From Bacilliculturomica massiliensis (lineage in GTDB: Bacteria > Bacillota > Clostridia > Peptostreptococcales > Anaerovoracaceae): DNA of 64,000 nucleotides. The notes under the pieces are model-generated. The model saw only the letters and a program-made list of their open reading frames with translations, did no database searches and was not told the DNA's origin. The position numbers and the translations under genes were made by a program. The stretch spans positions 1,831,262-1,895,261 of the forward strand of contig NZ_LR027603.1 of NCBI RefSeq assembly GCF_900605495.1, in the 5' to 3' direction. Of this stretch, positions 1 to 8,820 are shown piece by piece. The first letter of the stretch is position 1. Each line of letters opens with the position of its first letter.

Positions 1-612
1 CACGACGCCTTTTCCGAAAATAATGCAGCCTTTGATCATCGCGTTGGGAGCCACCTTCAGTCCCACCGCCAGCAGAATGGAAATGACGGCCACGGGGATG
101 GTGTTCATAAGAACCATGACGATATTGTAGCCGGCCATGATACCGCCTGCGATGGATCCGATGGGGATCGTGATCATGCCGATCAACATGCCTTCCGCGA
201 AAAAGGGCTTATCCTCGTGTTCGATCAGTCCCAGGCCTACCGGGATGGAAAAGGCCACGGTGCTTCCCAGCATAGCCGCCACGATCAGTCCCGAATACAG
301 TCCGGCCTGCTCGTTGACCGCAAGGGACATGGCCAGAGGATACCCGCCGGAGTCATTTGCCAGAATGGATCCGAAGATGGCCGGGTCTGCGCCGACCATT
401 GACAGCGCCGGCGCTATGACCGGCGCGATGATGTTGGAGATAACGGGCGAGAGACAGACGATCCCTACCATTCCCAGAGCCAGCGGCCCCATGGCGTTGA
501 AACCCTCTTCAAACTTTTCACCTAACCCCAGCTTGTTGCCGAAGATGCGGTCCAGGCCTCCGATCAGCGCGCCCACCGCCATGACCCACATTGTAGCTTC
601 ACTAAACGACAT
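1..612 (-). CDS. eutH: Ethanolamine permease EutH, N-terminal part (cut by window edge)
   Basis: The first 204 residues of a multi-pass membrane protein are present. The reading frame is open to base 1, so the C-terminal half lies outside the window. The start at 612 is preceded by an AGAGAGG ribosome binding site. The segments FEEGFNAMGPLALGM, ANDSGGYPLAMSLA, LGSTVAFSIPVGLG and TIPIGSIAGGI match the EutH family by recognition. EutH is an inner-membrane carrier for ethanolamine and is normally found with eut catabolic genes. Those would have to lie to the left, because none occur in this window. The gene is separated from the next operon by about 550 bp and is probably transcribed alone or with genes beyond the edge. 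Family identity is fairly sure; substrate specificity is by homology. Confidence 0.85.
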   Translation of the reverse strand, partial: MSFSEATMWVMAVGALIGGLDRIFGNKLGLGEKFEEGFNAMGPLALGMVGIVCLSPVISNIIAPVIAPALSMVGADPAIFGSILANDSGGYPLAMSLAVNEQAGLYSGLIVAAMLGSTVAFSIPVGLGLIEHEDKPFFAEGMLIGMITIPIGSIAGGIMAGYNIVMVLMNTIPVAVISILLAVGLKVAPNAMIKGCIIFGKGVV

Positions 613-1160
613 AAAAACCTCTCTTTCTTATTCGCCGACGCCAACGCGTGTAGCTCCGCGGTCCATCCTGCTTTTCCCGTCATTTCCGGTTGTCCCGCCC
701 GCGTTTCGTCAGCCCGACACTGTTGCCATAACTGCATTTATAATAACGTATCTGTAATAAGAGCAATTTTCATGCCAAAGAACCCATAGGCCGCCCCGGA
801 CCGCGCCGCCGGTTTTGCCGGTTTTCCGATCATTCCGTATTTTCAAGCATATCCGAACGTTGGATCCTCAATAATTTTTTACTCCCTCATCAGATAAAAG
901 AAAGAGAGAGGGCCGCTTCCCCGGGCCAGCGGGCCGCCGCTTTAATTCGTATCTGATTTCAGCGATTCAAAATTGTATCAGTATTCAGACAATAGCAGTT
1001 TCACCTCATCCCGCCTTTATATTAAAAGGTAAACTTTTGCGAACCATACGGAAATATCAACGGACATATTTCCTATGTTATAAAAGATGCTCCCCGAGGG
1101 CTCCTGCAGGATGGTCCATACAGTTTGTCGCAAGAGGAGCGTCTGTGGCAGCCGCAGTCT
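613..1160. other. Intergenic region with no recognisable gene
   Basis: About 550 bp between the eutH start and the stop of the helicase gene. Apart from the putative eutH promoter, I see no open frame with a plausible ribosome binding site, no clear terminator hairpin after the helicase stop and no recognisable RNA. Confidence 0.5.
737..766 (-). promoter_or_regulatory. Putative sigma-A promoter of eutH
   Basis: On the minus strand TTGCTC (761-766) and TATAAA (737-742) are separated by 18 bp, about 125 bp upstream of the eutH start. The match is moderate and the assignment is an inference. Confidence 0.35.
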
Positions 1161-3395
1161 TTACCGGCCGGTCTCCCAGCTTCGGATGCGCGCTTTCATT
1201 TCATCTATTCCCAGAATGCCATACGCGAAGCCCTTTTTCACCAGCTCGGGCGGCAAAAACTCGTCGTATTTCTCAAACATTGGGACCTCCCCTTTGTACA
1301 CCAGTTCCATGGGGTCCAGCGGCTGTTCCGCCATCTCCCCCAGTACCCGGAAGAATTCCTCTCTGGAAGCCTTCATTTTAAACTGAATGAAATAAGGCCG
1401 GGATGAGTCCAATGACGACAGGGCCAGATGGGGCGCGCATTTGATCTTGATGAATCGTTCCAGCGCGAGAAACGCGTAAGTCCCCAGCCACGGGAACAGG
1501 CACCACATATCGCCGCCCAGGCAGATCAGCGGCTCCTCCGTCATGCCTGAGCCCGCCGCCGTGCTCCTGGCCTGTTCCAGCCGCACCACCGCGTTTTTCA
1601 TCAGATACGGATATCCCTCCGTCTCGCGGAGCACATCCCGCATCCGTTCCAGCACTCTGGTATTGATATCCCCGGGGCATTGGCCAAAATACGCGGGGAC
1701 CTTTCCCTTTACCTGCTCGCAGTAGACCAGATGACGCTTGTGGTCCACTTCTTCCACGATCCACACGTGGCCTGCCAGCGCGATCTTCTCCCCTGGGGGA
1801 GGCGGAGTCACGATCGTTCCCAGCTCCTGGGACCTGCTGCGCACGGTGTACTCCTCATTCTCTTTGAATACCGCATAAAATTTATAAGAATTGGTCTGTC
1901 TCTCCCCCGCCAGTCCCACGATGAGACCGCCTGTCTCCGTTCTCTGAATGTGCTCGATGGACAGGAGATGCCGCAGAAGAAGTCTGTAGTCTTCCTGGGA
2001 GATCCGGCGGAAACAGCTGAGCGAAAGCACTCTGGACGCCAGCGCCGCCGCCGACATTTCCCCGCAGGACGCCAGCGTGCACATGGTCTGATGGTACAGC
2101 AGACTGTAGGGAAGCCGGTCCAGCTTTGGCGGTTCCACCCAGCGTTCCTGCACGTAAAGCTGGACCAGCGCGATGCCCTGCAGCAGCGACCATGGAATAG
2201 TCACCGGCAGCATGGCCCGGGGCTCCGGCTGCTCTTCTCTCATGACGAACCACATTTCCGGCGGCAGATCCCGTCTGCCCGTGCGGCCCATCCTCTGCAG
2301 GAAGGAGGACACGGTAAACGGCGCGTCGATCTGAAAGGCGCGTTCCAGCCTGCCGATGTCGATGCCCAGTTCCAGCGTGGCCGTAGTGACCGTGGTCTGA
2401 TATTGATCCTCATCCTTCATCACCGCCTCGGCCGTTTCCCGATAGGACGTAGACAGGTTCCCGTGATGGATGAGAAACCGGTCCGGCTCGTGATTCGCCT
2501 CGCAGTACTGGCGAAGGGTGGTGGTCACCGCCTCGCATTCCTCACGGGAGTTCACAAATACCAGACATTTCTTTCCTCTGGTGTGCGCAAAAATGTAGCC
2601 CATGCCCGGATCGGCGCCGGACGGCGCCCGGTCTGTCTCCCGGTCCAGAACCTGCAGCGCTCCGGGGACCTCCTTCTCATCAGCGTTCTGCGGTCCCTGA
2701 ATAAAGAAGTGTTCCATGGAAAGACGCCATTTGGTCCCCTTCGTCTCGATCCGCGGGATGGCCGTTTTTCTTCCTGTGCCGGAAGAGAGGAATTCTCCTG
2801 TACTTTCCAGATCGCCGATGGTGGCGGATAGTCCGATCCTCCGGGGATTGACCCCCGCCATCCTCGACAGTCTCTCGATCAGGCACAGCGTCTGGCCGCC
2901 CCGGTCGCCCCGCATCAGGGAATGGACCTCGTCGATGACGATGAACCGCAGATCGCTGAACAACCGCGCGATATAGGCGTGCTTGCGGAGCAGCAGCGCT
3001 TCCAGAGACTCCGGCGTGATCTGCAGAATGCCGGAGGGATTTTTCAGCAGCTTGTTCTTATGGGACTGGGCCACGTCGCCGTGCCAGTGCCAGACCGGGA
3101 TATCCGCTTCCCTGCACAGGTCGTTGAGACGCTGAAACTGATCGTTGATCAGCGCCTTCAGCGGACCGATGTAGACGGCCCCCACCGATTTCGGCATGTC
3201 CTCTGAAAACAGGGTCAGGATCGGGAAAAAGGCCGCCTCGGTCTTTCCCGACGCCGTGGAAGCCGACAGCAGCACATTGTCGTCCGTGTGAAACACCGCG
3301 TCCCCCGCCGCCACCTGAATGGCGCGCAGAGACTCCCAATTGTTCTGGTAGATAAAGTCCTGGACAAACGGCGCATAGCGATCGAAGATATTCAT
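1161..3395 (-). CDS. Lhr-like superfamily 2 DEAD/DEAH-box helicase
   Basis: A 744-residue helicase with all SF2 motifs. Motif I is ASTASGKTEAA near residue 48, Ib is ITPESLEALL, II is DEVH, III is SAT, IV is KCLVFVNSREE, V is TATLELGIDIG and VI is QRMGRTGRR. A C-terminal Lhr-type region of about 350 residues follows, including VWIVEEVDHKRHLVYCE. It should unwind or translocate on nucleic acid using ATP. The start at 3395 has a GGGTGGAAAT binding site; an earlier ATG in the spacer runs into a stop within nine codons. It is the third gene of an operon, 22 bp after the ATPase gene. The pairing of an Lhr-like helicase with a DUF2791 ATPase is known from BrxHI and BrxD of type 2 BREX, but no BREX methylase or PglZ is present here. 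Confidence 0.88.
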   Translation of the reverse strand: MNIFDRYAPFVQDFIYQNNWESLRAIQVAAGDAVFHTDDNVLLSASTASGKTEAAFFPILTLFSEDMPKSVGAVYIGPLKALINDQFQRLNDLCREADIPVWHWHGDVAQSHKNKLLKNPSGILQITPESLEALLLRKHAYIARLFSDLRFIVIDEVHSLMRGDRGGQTLCLIERLSRMAGVNPRRIGLSATIGDLESTGEFLSSGTGRKTAIPRIETKGTKWRLSMEHFFIQGPQNADEKEVPGALQVLDRETDRAPSGADPGMGYIFAHTRGKKCLVFVNSREECEAVTTTLRQYCEANHEPDRFLIHHGNLSTSYRETAEAVMKDEDQYQTTVTTATLELGIDIGRLERAFQIDAPFTVSSFLQRMGRTGRRDLPPEMWFVMREEQPEPRAMLPVTIPWSLLQGIALVQLYVQERWVEPPKLDRLPYSLLYHQTMCTLASCGEMSAAALASRVLSLSCFRRISQEDYRLLLRHLLSIEHIQRTETGGLIVGLAGERQTNSYKFYAVFKENEEYTVRSRSQELGTIVTPPPPGEKIALAGHVWIVEEVDHKRHLVYCEQVKGKVPAYFGQCPGDINTRVLERMRDVLRETEGYPYLMKNAVVRLEQARSTAAGSGMTEEPLICLGGDMWCLFPWLGTYAFLALERFIKIKCAPHLALSSLDSSRPYFIQFKMKASREEFFRVLGEMAEQPLDPMELVYKGEVPMFEKYDEFLPPELVKKGFAYGILGIDEMKARIRSWETGR

Positions 3396-3417
3396 ATTTC
3401 CACCCTGATCTCATCCA

Positions 3418-4734
3418 TCATATTTCAAATTCCTCAAATTCTTTCTCCAGCGACTCCTCGTCCACCTGAGACCTGGCGTAGGCAAATTCTTCCGAAGTCA
3501 AAAGCTCCCCGACTTTGATCTGCGGATTCTGATACACGATGTTCAGCAGTTCGATAAAATCGCGGATCACCTCCCGCGGCGTGATCTTCGTATCCGCCCC
3601 GATGCGGCCGAACTCGATCCTGATAAAATTGATCAGGTCCTCCTGCCCCAGCGTCTGCTGGTAGTCGAAAAGACCGGCGTGGATATCCGCCAGCTTTTCC
3701 ACCAGCACCAGCATCTCCTCGTTGGTCAGCGGGGACAGCCTGATCACCGGCGCCAGCACATCCTTCACATCCCCCCGGCTGAAGCGCCCTTCCTCCAAAC
3801 GGGATCGCAGGGCCTCATAGCTGAACACCCCCCGTCTGGTATCCTCGATGCACTGAGGCGTGCCGCACATGATGATCCCCAGATACCGGGCCTTGCCCTG
3901 CAGCGTATCGTTGTACATGGTAAGTATCTTTTCATAATTATACTGTCTGGTGATACTGTTGGGGATCTTATAGATATTGACCAGTTCGTCGATGAGGATC
4001 AGCATCCCGCCGTATCCCGCCTTCCGCAGAAACATGGCGAACAGCTTGATGTATTCATACCAGTCGTCGTCTGAGATCACGATGTTGACTCCCAGTTCGG
4101 CCCTGGCCTCCGTCTTGTTGTGATACTCGCCGCGGAACCATTTCACCACCTTGGCCTTGCTTTCATCGTCCCCCGCCGCGCAGGCCCGGTAATACATGGT
4201 CAGCAGTTTCGCAAAATCGAAACCGTGGACCATCTCCTGCAGGGAGTTGACCACCTGAAAGATCTTTTTCTCCACCAGTCCGCTCAACTTCGGATCCTCA
4301 AAAGAAAGGCCGCTCTCCGCGGCGGTCTCGCTCTGCACGCTGCTGATCCAGCGGTCCAGGATCAGCGTCAGCGCGCCTCCCTCCGGTCTGGTCTTCGTGG
4401 ACATATTGGAGATCAGTTCCTTGTAGGTCGCCAGGCCCTGCCCCTTGGTCCCCTGCAGCCGCCGCTCAGGGGAGAGATCCGCGTCCACCACCACGAAATT
4501 TTTATCCATCACATAATTGCGGATGGTCTGCAGCAGGAAGCTCTTCCCGCTTCCGTATCTTCCCACGATAAAACGGAAGGAAGCTCCGCCGTCCTGAATA
4601 ATATCCACATCCCGAAGCAGCGCGTCGATCTCCGTCTCCCTGCCCACCGTAATATAGGGCAGGCCGATCCGGGGCACGACCCCGCCCTTCAGAGAATTTA
4701 TGATCACGGTGGCTATTCTCTTTGGTATTTTCAT
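3418..4734 (-). CDS. BrxD-like (DUF2791) P-loop ATPase
   Basis: A 438-residue cytosolic ATPase of the DUF2791 / BREX ATP-binding family, by recognition. Walker A is GRYGSGKSFLLQ near residue 60 and Walker B is MLILIDELVNIY near residue 250, followed by a sensor-like IIMCGTP strand. The protein is expected to couple ATP hydrolysis to a DNA-bound partner; its exact reaction is not known. The start codon overlaps the stop of the preceding TerB gene by four bases (ATGA), so translation is coupled, and the helicase follows after 22 bp. This tight order of TerB protein, ATPase and helicase suggests one complex. Family assignment is good; a role in phage defence is inference from the relatives. Confidence 0.8.
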   Translation of the reverse strand: MKIPKRIATVIINSLKGGVVPRIGLPYITVGRETEIDALLRDVDIIQDGGASFRFIVGRYGSGKSFLLQTIRNYVMDKNFVVVDADLSPERRLQGTKGQGLATYKELISNMSTKTRPEGGALTLILDRWISSVQSETAAESGLSFEDPKLSGLVEKKIFQVVNSLQEMVHGFDFAKLLTMYYRACAAGDDESKAKVVKWFRGEYHNKTEARAELGVNIVISDDDWYEYIKLFAMFLRKAGYGGMLILIDELVNIYKIPNSITRQYNYEKILTMYNDTLQGKARYLGIIMCGTPQCIEDTRRGVFSYEALRSRLEEGRFSRGDVKDVLAPVIRLSPLTNEEMLVLVEKLADIHAGLFDYQQTLGQEDLINFIRIEFGRIGADTKITPREVIRDFIELLNIVYQNPQIKVGELLTSEEFAYARSQVDEESLEKEFEEFEI

Positions 4735-6422
4735 TCCTCAATCATCCCTTTCAGTTCATCTATATAATCTTCGATCAGTTCCGGCCGCTCTCCGTCAAAG
4801 AGAATGACCGTATCGCTGAACACATCAAACAGTTTTTCATTGATCGAATCCACCAGCACAGACAGAAGCAGACCTCTGGACCGCAGCAGCCCGCCCCAGT
4901 CTTCTCCATGGATCAGACAGCGCAGCAGACCGTATTCCGCATCGTCCAGGCCTGTCCCGTTTGCTGATCCGGTCTCCATCTGGGAGCCGGACTCATCTGC
5001 AGGGTCTCTTTCACTTGGAGACCCTTTCTCAACTTGGGGACCGCCAGCAATTGGGAGACTGGACTGGATTTGAAGGCCGGCCCCACCGGCCGCAGTTTCG
5101 GCGCCGTTCCCGGCGGCCCCTGTCCCCTCCGGACCGGCGCCCGCCGCCAAATTTCCATCTGAGCCGTCATCCGCCCACGGCTCCGGTCCCCCATACAGCT
5201 CCTTCTCCGCTTCCTCCGATCCCTCCACGATCAGTTTGCTCTGGGTTTTCAGAGAAGTCCTTCTGATGGAATCCAGCACGGAGAGGTCGATCTCGATCTC
5301 CGGCGCGGCAGGCCGCTCCGGTTCTTTGCTCTCCCAGTATTTTTCCACCTCTTTTCTGACCGCATCCAGAAATATCTTTGTGGATTCCGCCCCTTTCAGA
5401 TTCGACTTAAAATCATATCTGCGGCGCATTTCGAAATCGATATTCTTCAAGAGCGCGCCGATCTCCTTGTTTTTGCTCTCGCTTTTAAAATACCGCTCGC
5501 ACAGCCAGCGCCCGTTTTCGCATCGGTATTTGTGGACCTGGCTGATCTCATAGACAAAGGACCTGCGTCTGATCCGATCGAAGAACACGGCGGACTGAAA
5601 CATGGTATGCGGGTTGGAATAGATCCTTCCGAAGAACTTGTCCCAGAGCGTGCCTTTTCGATTTTTTTCATAATAAGCCGCCAGCTCTCCCAGCACGTTA
5701 TAGACCACCTGCTTTACGTCCTCCGGATATTTCTTAAAAAATCTGGAATTTTCCATATTATACGAAGACAGTGAGTTCAGCGCGTCAAAGACCTGATCCG
5801 CGCCGGAGGTGCGAAAATGCAGAAGCGTCAGCCGGGCGCGGTCAAATCCCTGGTCCACAGACTCGGCCAGCAGAGACGCGTCCAGATCGTAGTAGACCAC
5901 ATAGTCCTGCATCCACGGCGCCACATAGCGGTCGATCCGCGGATCCAGCTCCCTGTACGCCGTCCAGAAATCCCTCAATTTAAAATAGCCCTCTTCCGGG
6001 GAAGCCGCGCCGATCTGATTGATCAGTTCATAGATGTACACAAATGCAAAGGAAAGGGATGTCTTTTCGATCCGCCCCTTTCTGAGCTTGGTCCTCCAGG
6101 AAAAATATCCCCGCAGCTCCCGGTCATTCATGGCCTGATAGGTGGGAAAGTACCGCACGAATTCGCCGTTAAATTCAAAATCATCCTCGAAGTCTTCCAT
6201 GAATTTCCCCTGTTCATAGAACAGCCTCGCGTCATAATCATAATAAATGCCTGCGTCCTTGGCTATCTTCCGCATCTGCCGGTACCTGGGCGGCGTATAG
6301 TTTTTCATCTGAGACGCGGTCATCAGGATCGGCTCGTCGCGGTATACCTTCTCCTGGCCGCCCTTGTCCCCATGTTTCGCAGTGGACAGGATCGTCTCGA
6401 TCAGCTTTTGAATGCCGGACAT
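4731..6422 (-). CDS. TerB N-/C-domain protein
   Basis: A 563-residue protein. Roughly residues 45-250 resemble the TerB-N domain (RYFPTYQAMNDRELRGYF and following). The last 70 residues resemble TerB-C (LVDSINEKLFDVFSD, YIDELKGMIEE). Between them lies a Gly/Pro/Glu-rich low-complexity linker at about residues 410-490. The start at 6422 is chosen because AAAGGAGGTGGGAGT precedes it; an in-frame ATG 33 bases upstream has no such site. It is the first gene of the TerB-ATPase-helicase operon. TerB-N/C proteins have been proposed to act in stress or DNA-restriction systems together with P-loop ATPases and helicases. The biochemical role is unknown. Confidence 0.75.
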   Translation of the reverse strand: MSGIQKLIETILSTAKHGDKGGQEKVYRDEPILMTASQMKNYTPPRYRQMRKIAKDAGIYYDYDARLFYEQGKFMEDFEDDFEFNGEFVRYFPTYQAMNDRELRGYFSWRTKLRKGRIEKTSLSFAFVYIYELINQIGAASPEEGYFKLRDFWTAYRELDPRIDRYVAPWMQDYVVYYDLDASLLAESVDQGFDRARLTLLHFRTSGADQVFDALNSLSSYNMENSRFFKKYPEDVKQVVYNVLGELAAYYEKNRKGTLWDKFFGRIYSNPHTMFQSAVFFDRIRRRSFVYEISQVHKYRCENGRWLCERYFKSESKNKEIGALLKNIDFEMRRRYDFKSNLKGAESTKIFLDAVRKEVEKYWESKEPERPAAPEIEIDLSVLDSIRRTSLKTQSKLIVEGSEEAEKELYGGPEPWADDGSDGNLAAGAGPEGTGAAGNGAETAAGGAGLQIQSSLPIAGGPQVEKGSPSERDPADESGSQMETGSANGTGLDDAEYGLLRCLIHGEDWGGLLRSRGLLLSVLVDSINEKLFDVFSDTVILFDGERPELIEDYIDELKGMIEE

Positions 6423-6460
6423 ACTCCCACCTCCTTTCAGCTTTATTCGCTCCACCCATT

Positions 6461-6489
6461 ATTATATGGTAACAGTCTTCCGCGCACAA
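6461..6489 (-). promoter_or_regulatory. Sigma-A promoter of the TerB-ATPase-helicase operon
   Basis: TTGTGC (6484-6489) and a perfect TATAAT (6461-6466) are separated by 17 bp, 38 bp upstream of the TerB start. A good match in spacing and in the -10 hexamer. Confidence 0.6.
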
Positions 6490-6510
6490 GGCGGAATAAC
6501 CGGTGAAGAC

Positions 6511-6550
6511 ACAAAAAGAGCCGCAGCTCCTGTTGAAGCGGCTGCGGCTC
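6511..6550 (-). terminator. Rho-independent terminator of the AraC-GNAT gene
   Basis: Ten-base arms GAGCCGCAGC (6518-6527) and GCTGCGGCTC (6541-6550) form a hairpin. On the minus strand it is followed by TTTTTGT. It lies 26 bp after the AraC-family stop codon and just upstream of the TerB operon promoter, insulating the two units. Confidence 0.8.
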
Positions 6551-6576
6551 CGTATTCTTCCCAAAATGACCGAAAC

Positions 6577-7461
6577 TCAATTTTTCCGATGCGGTTCTCC
6601 GTTCCCATCGGCGGGACGGCCCGCGGAACCGGCCCTCCGCAGCACAAACCTCTGTGTGGGATATCCGAATTCCACCAGCAGCTCCGCTTCCGCAAAACCC
6701 AGCTCCATGATCTCCCGGCGCCGGCCCGTATCTGCCTTGTCGTCCTCCCGATATGTGGTAATGGTGACGTCCCTTCCCTCCGGAAGCTCGTCGATGACTC
6801 TGGCTAGAAACTCCTGCGGGATCCCTTTCCCCCGATAAAGGGGATGGGTGCCCAAAAAGTCTATGCTTCCGGTCCGGCGGGAAAAAATCAGTATTCCCAC
6901 GGCCGTTTTCCCGTCTTTTATGATCAGCGCCTCGTCCGCGCGGATCCGTCCTCTGAGGGTCCTCACATACGCTTCCTCGTCCAGGTGAGGAAAACCGTCG
7001 ATCACGAGCCGAACCAGCTCCATCCAGCAGGGAATGTCCTCTTCGGCGGCTAAAGCGGTATTCCAGCGCACCTCCGTATCTTTCAGCATATCGTATCGTC
7101 CGTCAAACTCGAACTTCAGCTGCAGGGGATAAAACTCCTCGTTTTTCCGATATTGATTTGGGGTCTGCTTATACATGGCCGCAAAGGCCGATGTAAATGC
7201 CTGCTGACTCTCGTATCCTGCCGTCAGCGCGATCTCCAGAATGGGCCGGTCAGAAAACACCAGCAGTCTGGCGGCCTCGGTGAGCTGCCTTCTCTGTACA
7301 TACTCGCGGACCGTCAGTCCCACGGTCCTGGAAAACACGCGGTGCAGGTGATGTTTGGAATAGTGCACCCCCCGGGCGATATCATCCAGTTCCAGCTTTC
7401 GCGTCAGGTGGCTCTCAATGTATTCGACTGCCGCCCGGACCTTCTCGATTTTTCCCTCCAT
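6577..7461 (-). CDS. AraC-family regulator fused to a GNAT-like acetyltransferase domain
   Basis: A 294-residue protein. Residues 1-105 form an AraC/XylS double helix-turn-helix (LELDDIARGVHYSKHHLHRV, then ILEIALTAGYESQQAFTSAF). The remainder resembles a GNAT N-acetyltransferase, with the acetyl-CoA loop region FLGTHPLYRGKGIPQEFL and an IMELGF strand near the end. The start at 7461 follows GGAGGCGCT; the longer frame beginning 36 bases upstream lacks a binding site. AraC proteins usually carry a ligand-binding partner domain, so the acetyltransferase-like part may sense acyl-CoA or an amine, or may modify a small molecule. It is monocistronic, with its own terminator. Targets are unknown; the ABC exporter operon lies just upstream on the same strand. 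Confidence 0.8.
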   Translation of the reverse strand: MEGKIEKVRAAVEYIESHLTRKLELDDIARGVHYSKHHLHRVFSRTVGLTVREYVQRRQLTEAARLLVFSDRPILEIALTAGYESQQAFTSAFAAMYKQTPNQYRKNEEFYPLQLKFEFDGRYDMLKDTEVRWNTALAAEEDIPCWMELVRLVIDGFPHLDEEAYVRTLRGRIRADEALIIKDGKTAVGILIFSRRTGSIDFLGTHPLYRGKGIPQEFLARVIDELPEGRDVTITTYREDDKADTGRRREIMELGFAEAELLVEFGYPTQRFVLRRAGSAGRPADGNGEPHRKN

Positions 7462-7595
7462 AGCGCCTCCTTTCCCTGAATGTTTATTATACACCATCCA
7501 GCTGCAGGAGTTTTCATATTTCTTGCTTTTTCTCCCCCGGCGCTCTGGGCTTTGCTGTGCGCGCTCTGCATCGGTCCACGAAGTTTACATGTCCG

Positions 7596-8792
7596 TCAGC
7601 TCTTGATCACAGCCACTCTGGCGCCGTCTTCCAGATCGCCGCCGGCCTGTACGACGACCTCGTCGCCTTCCGCCAGTCCGTCTTCCACTTCAATATACTG
7701 GTTTTTCCGCAGACCGGTCCGCACTTCCCTCTTGCTGACCCTGCCGTCGCCGACCACGTACACAAAGGACTTTCCGTCCTCCTTCACGATGCTCTTTTCC
7801 GGCACGTAGAGCGCGGCCGCCCCTGTTCCGTCCGCCCCTGCGTTCCTGTCCGTCAGGCGTACGTCCGCCGCCATACCGGACAGCACGCCGCTGTCCGCCG
7901 GGTCGAAGACCACGGTCACCTGGAACATTCCCGTCTGTTCGTCGGCGGAAGGCGCGATCTCATGCACAGATGCCTTGCAGGTCTGGCCCAGGGACTGGAC
8001 CGTGACCTGCGCCTCCATCCCCTCAGCGATCCGTTTCACATCTTTTTCCAGAACCTCCACGGCCACTTTCAGACTGCTGTTGTCCACTACAGTCATTGCC
8101 GCGGTCTGGGCCGACACCACAGAACCGCTTTCGATCTTGATCTGCGAGACCTGACCGTCGATCGGCGCTTTTACAGTGCAGTCCGCCAGTCTCTGCGCCG
8201 CCAGCTCGTAGGCCGCCCGGGCGCTTTCCACCTGAGCTGCGGCGTTGTCCGACGCGGAATTCTGCGAGATCTGCGCCGCCGCCAGCTGGGCGTCGGCGGT
8301 CTCCATCTTCGACCGGGCCGCCTCAAAATCCGCCTCCGAGATGCCGCCCGCGTCGTAGAGCTGCTTCATTCTATCGTAATTCGCATGAGCGTCCGCGCTA
8401 GCCGTCCTGGCCGGAATGACCGCGGCGTCTGCACTCTGCGAGGACCGGGCGCTTGACAGCGCCACCTGCGCCGCAGAGAGAACCGCTTCGGCCTGTTTTG
8501 CCTGAAGCTCGTATTCCGTCTCGTCCAGCCGGAACAGCACGTCTCCCGCTCTCACATTCTGTCCTTCCTTCACTTCCACAGACGCCACTTTGCCGGACAC
8601 GTCCGCCGTGATCTCCTGCATGGATCTGGCCTTTACCGTACCTGTGTACGCGGTCTCGGACAGCGCGCTGTCCGTCTTGACCTTTGCCGTGGTTACATTG
8701 ACCGCGCCGCCGCTGCTTCCGCAGCCGGCCGCCGTCATACAGAGAAGCAGCACCGCGGTGAGTCCCATCCATCTTTTCTTTATATTCTGCAT
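7596..8792 (-). CDS. Membrane-fusion lipoprotein (MacA/RND adaptor type)
   Basis: A 398-residue HlyD/MacA-type periplasmic adaptor. A lipobox LLCMTAAGC near residue 20 predicts a lipid-anchored extracytoplasmic protein. A biotinyl-lipoyl half (VASVEVKEGQNVRAGDVL), a long alpha-helical hairpin (about residues 90-200), the second half KAPIDGQVSQIKIESG and a beta-barrel follow. The start at 8792 is preceded by AGGTG at good spacing; an ATG nine codons earlier overlaps the end of the previous gene and has no site. It is the last gene of the exporter operon and probably docks onto the ABC dimer. In a single-membrane cell such adaptors may guide substrate across the wall. No terminator is obvious after it. 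Confidence 0.85.
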   Translation of the reverse strand: MQNIKKRWMGLTAVLLLCMTAAGCGSSGGAVNVTTAKVKTDSALSETAYTGTVKARSMQEITADVSGKVASVEVKEGQNVRAGDVLFRLDETEYELQAKQAEAVLSAAQVALSSARSSQSADAAVIPARTASADAHANYDRMKQLYDAGGISEADFEAARSKMETADAQLAAAQISQNSASDNAAAQVESARAAYELAAQRLADCTVKAPIDGQVSQIKIESGSVVSAQTAAMTVVDNSSLKVAVEVLEKDVKRIAEGMEAQVTVQSLGQTCKASVHEIAPSADEQTGMFQVTVVFDPADSGVLSGMAADVRLTDRNAGADGTGAAALYVPEKSIVKEDGKSFVYVVGDGRVSKREVRTGLRKNQYIEVEDGLAEGDEVVVQAGGDLEDGARVAVIKS

Positions 8793-8820
8793 CTTGTGCA
8801 CCTGATTCCTTTCCCGCATT

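Noticed and set aside
1161..6422. A complete BREX system
   Set aside because: Only BrxD-like and BrxHI-like proteins are present; PglX, PglZ, BrxC and BrxA/B homologues are absent from the window.
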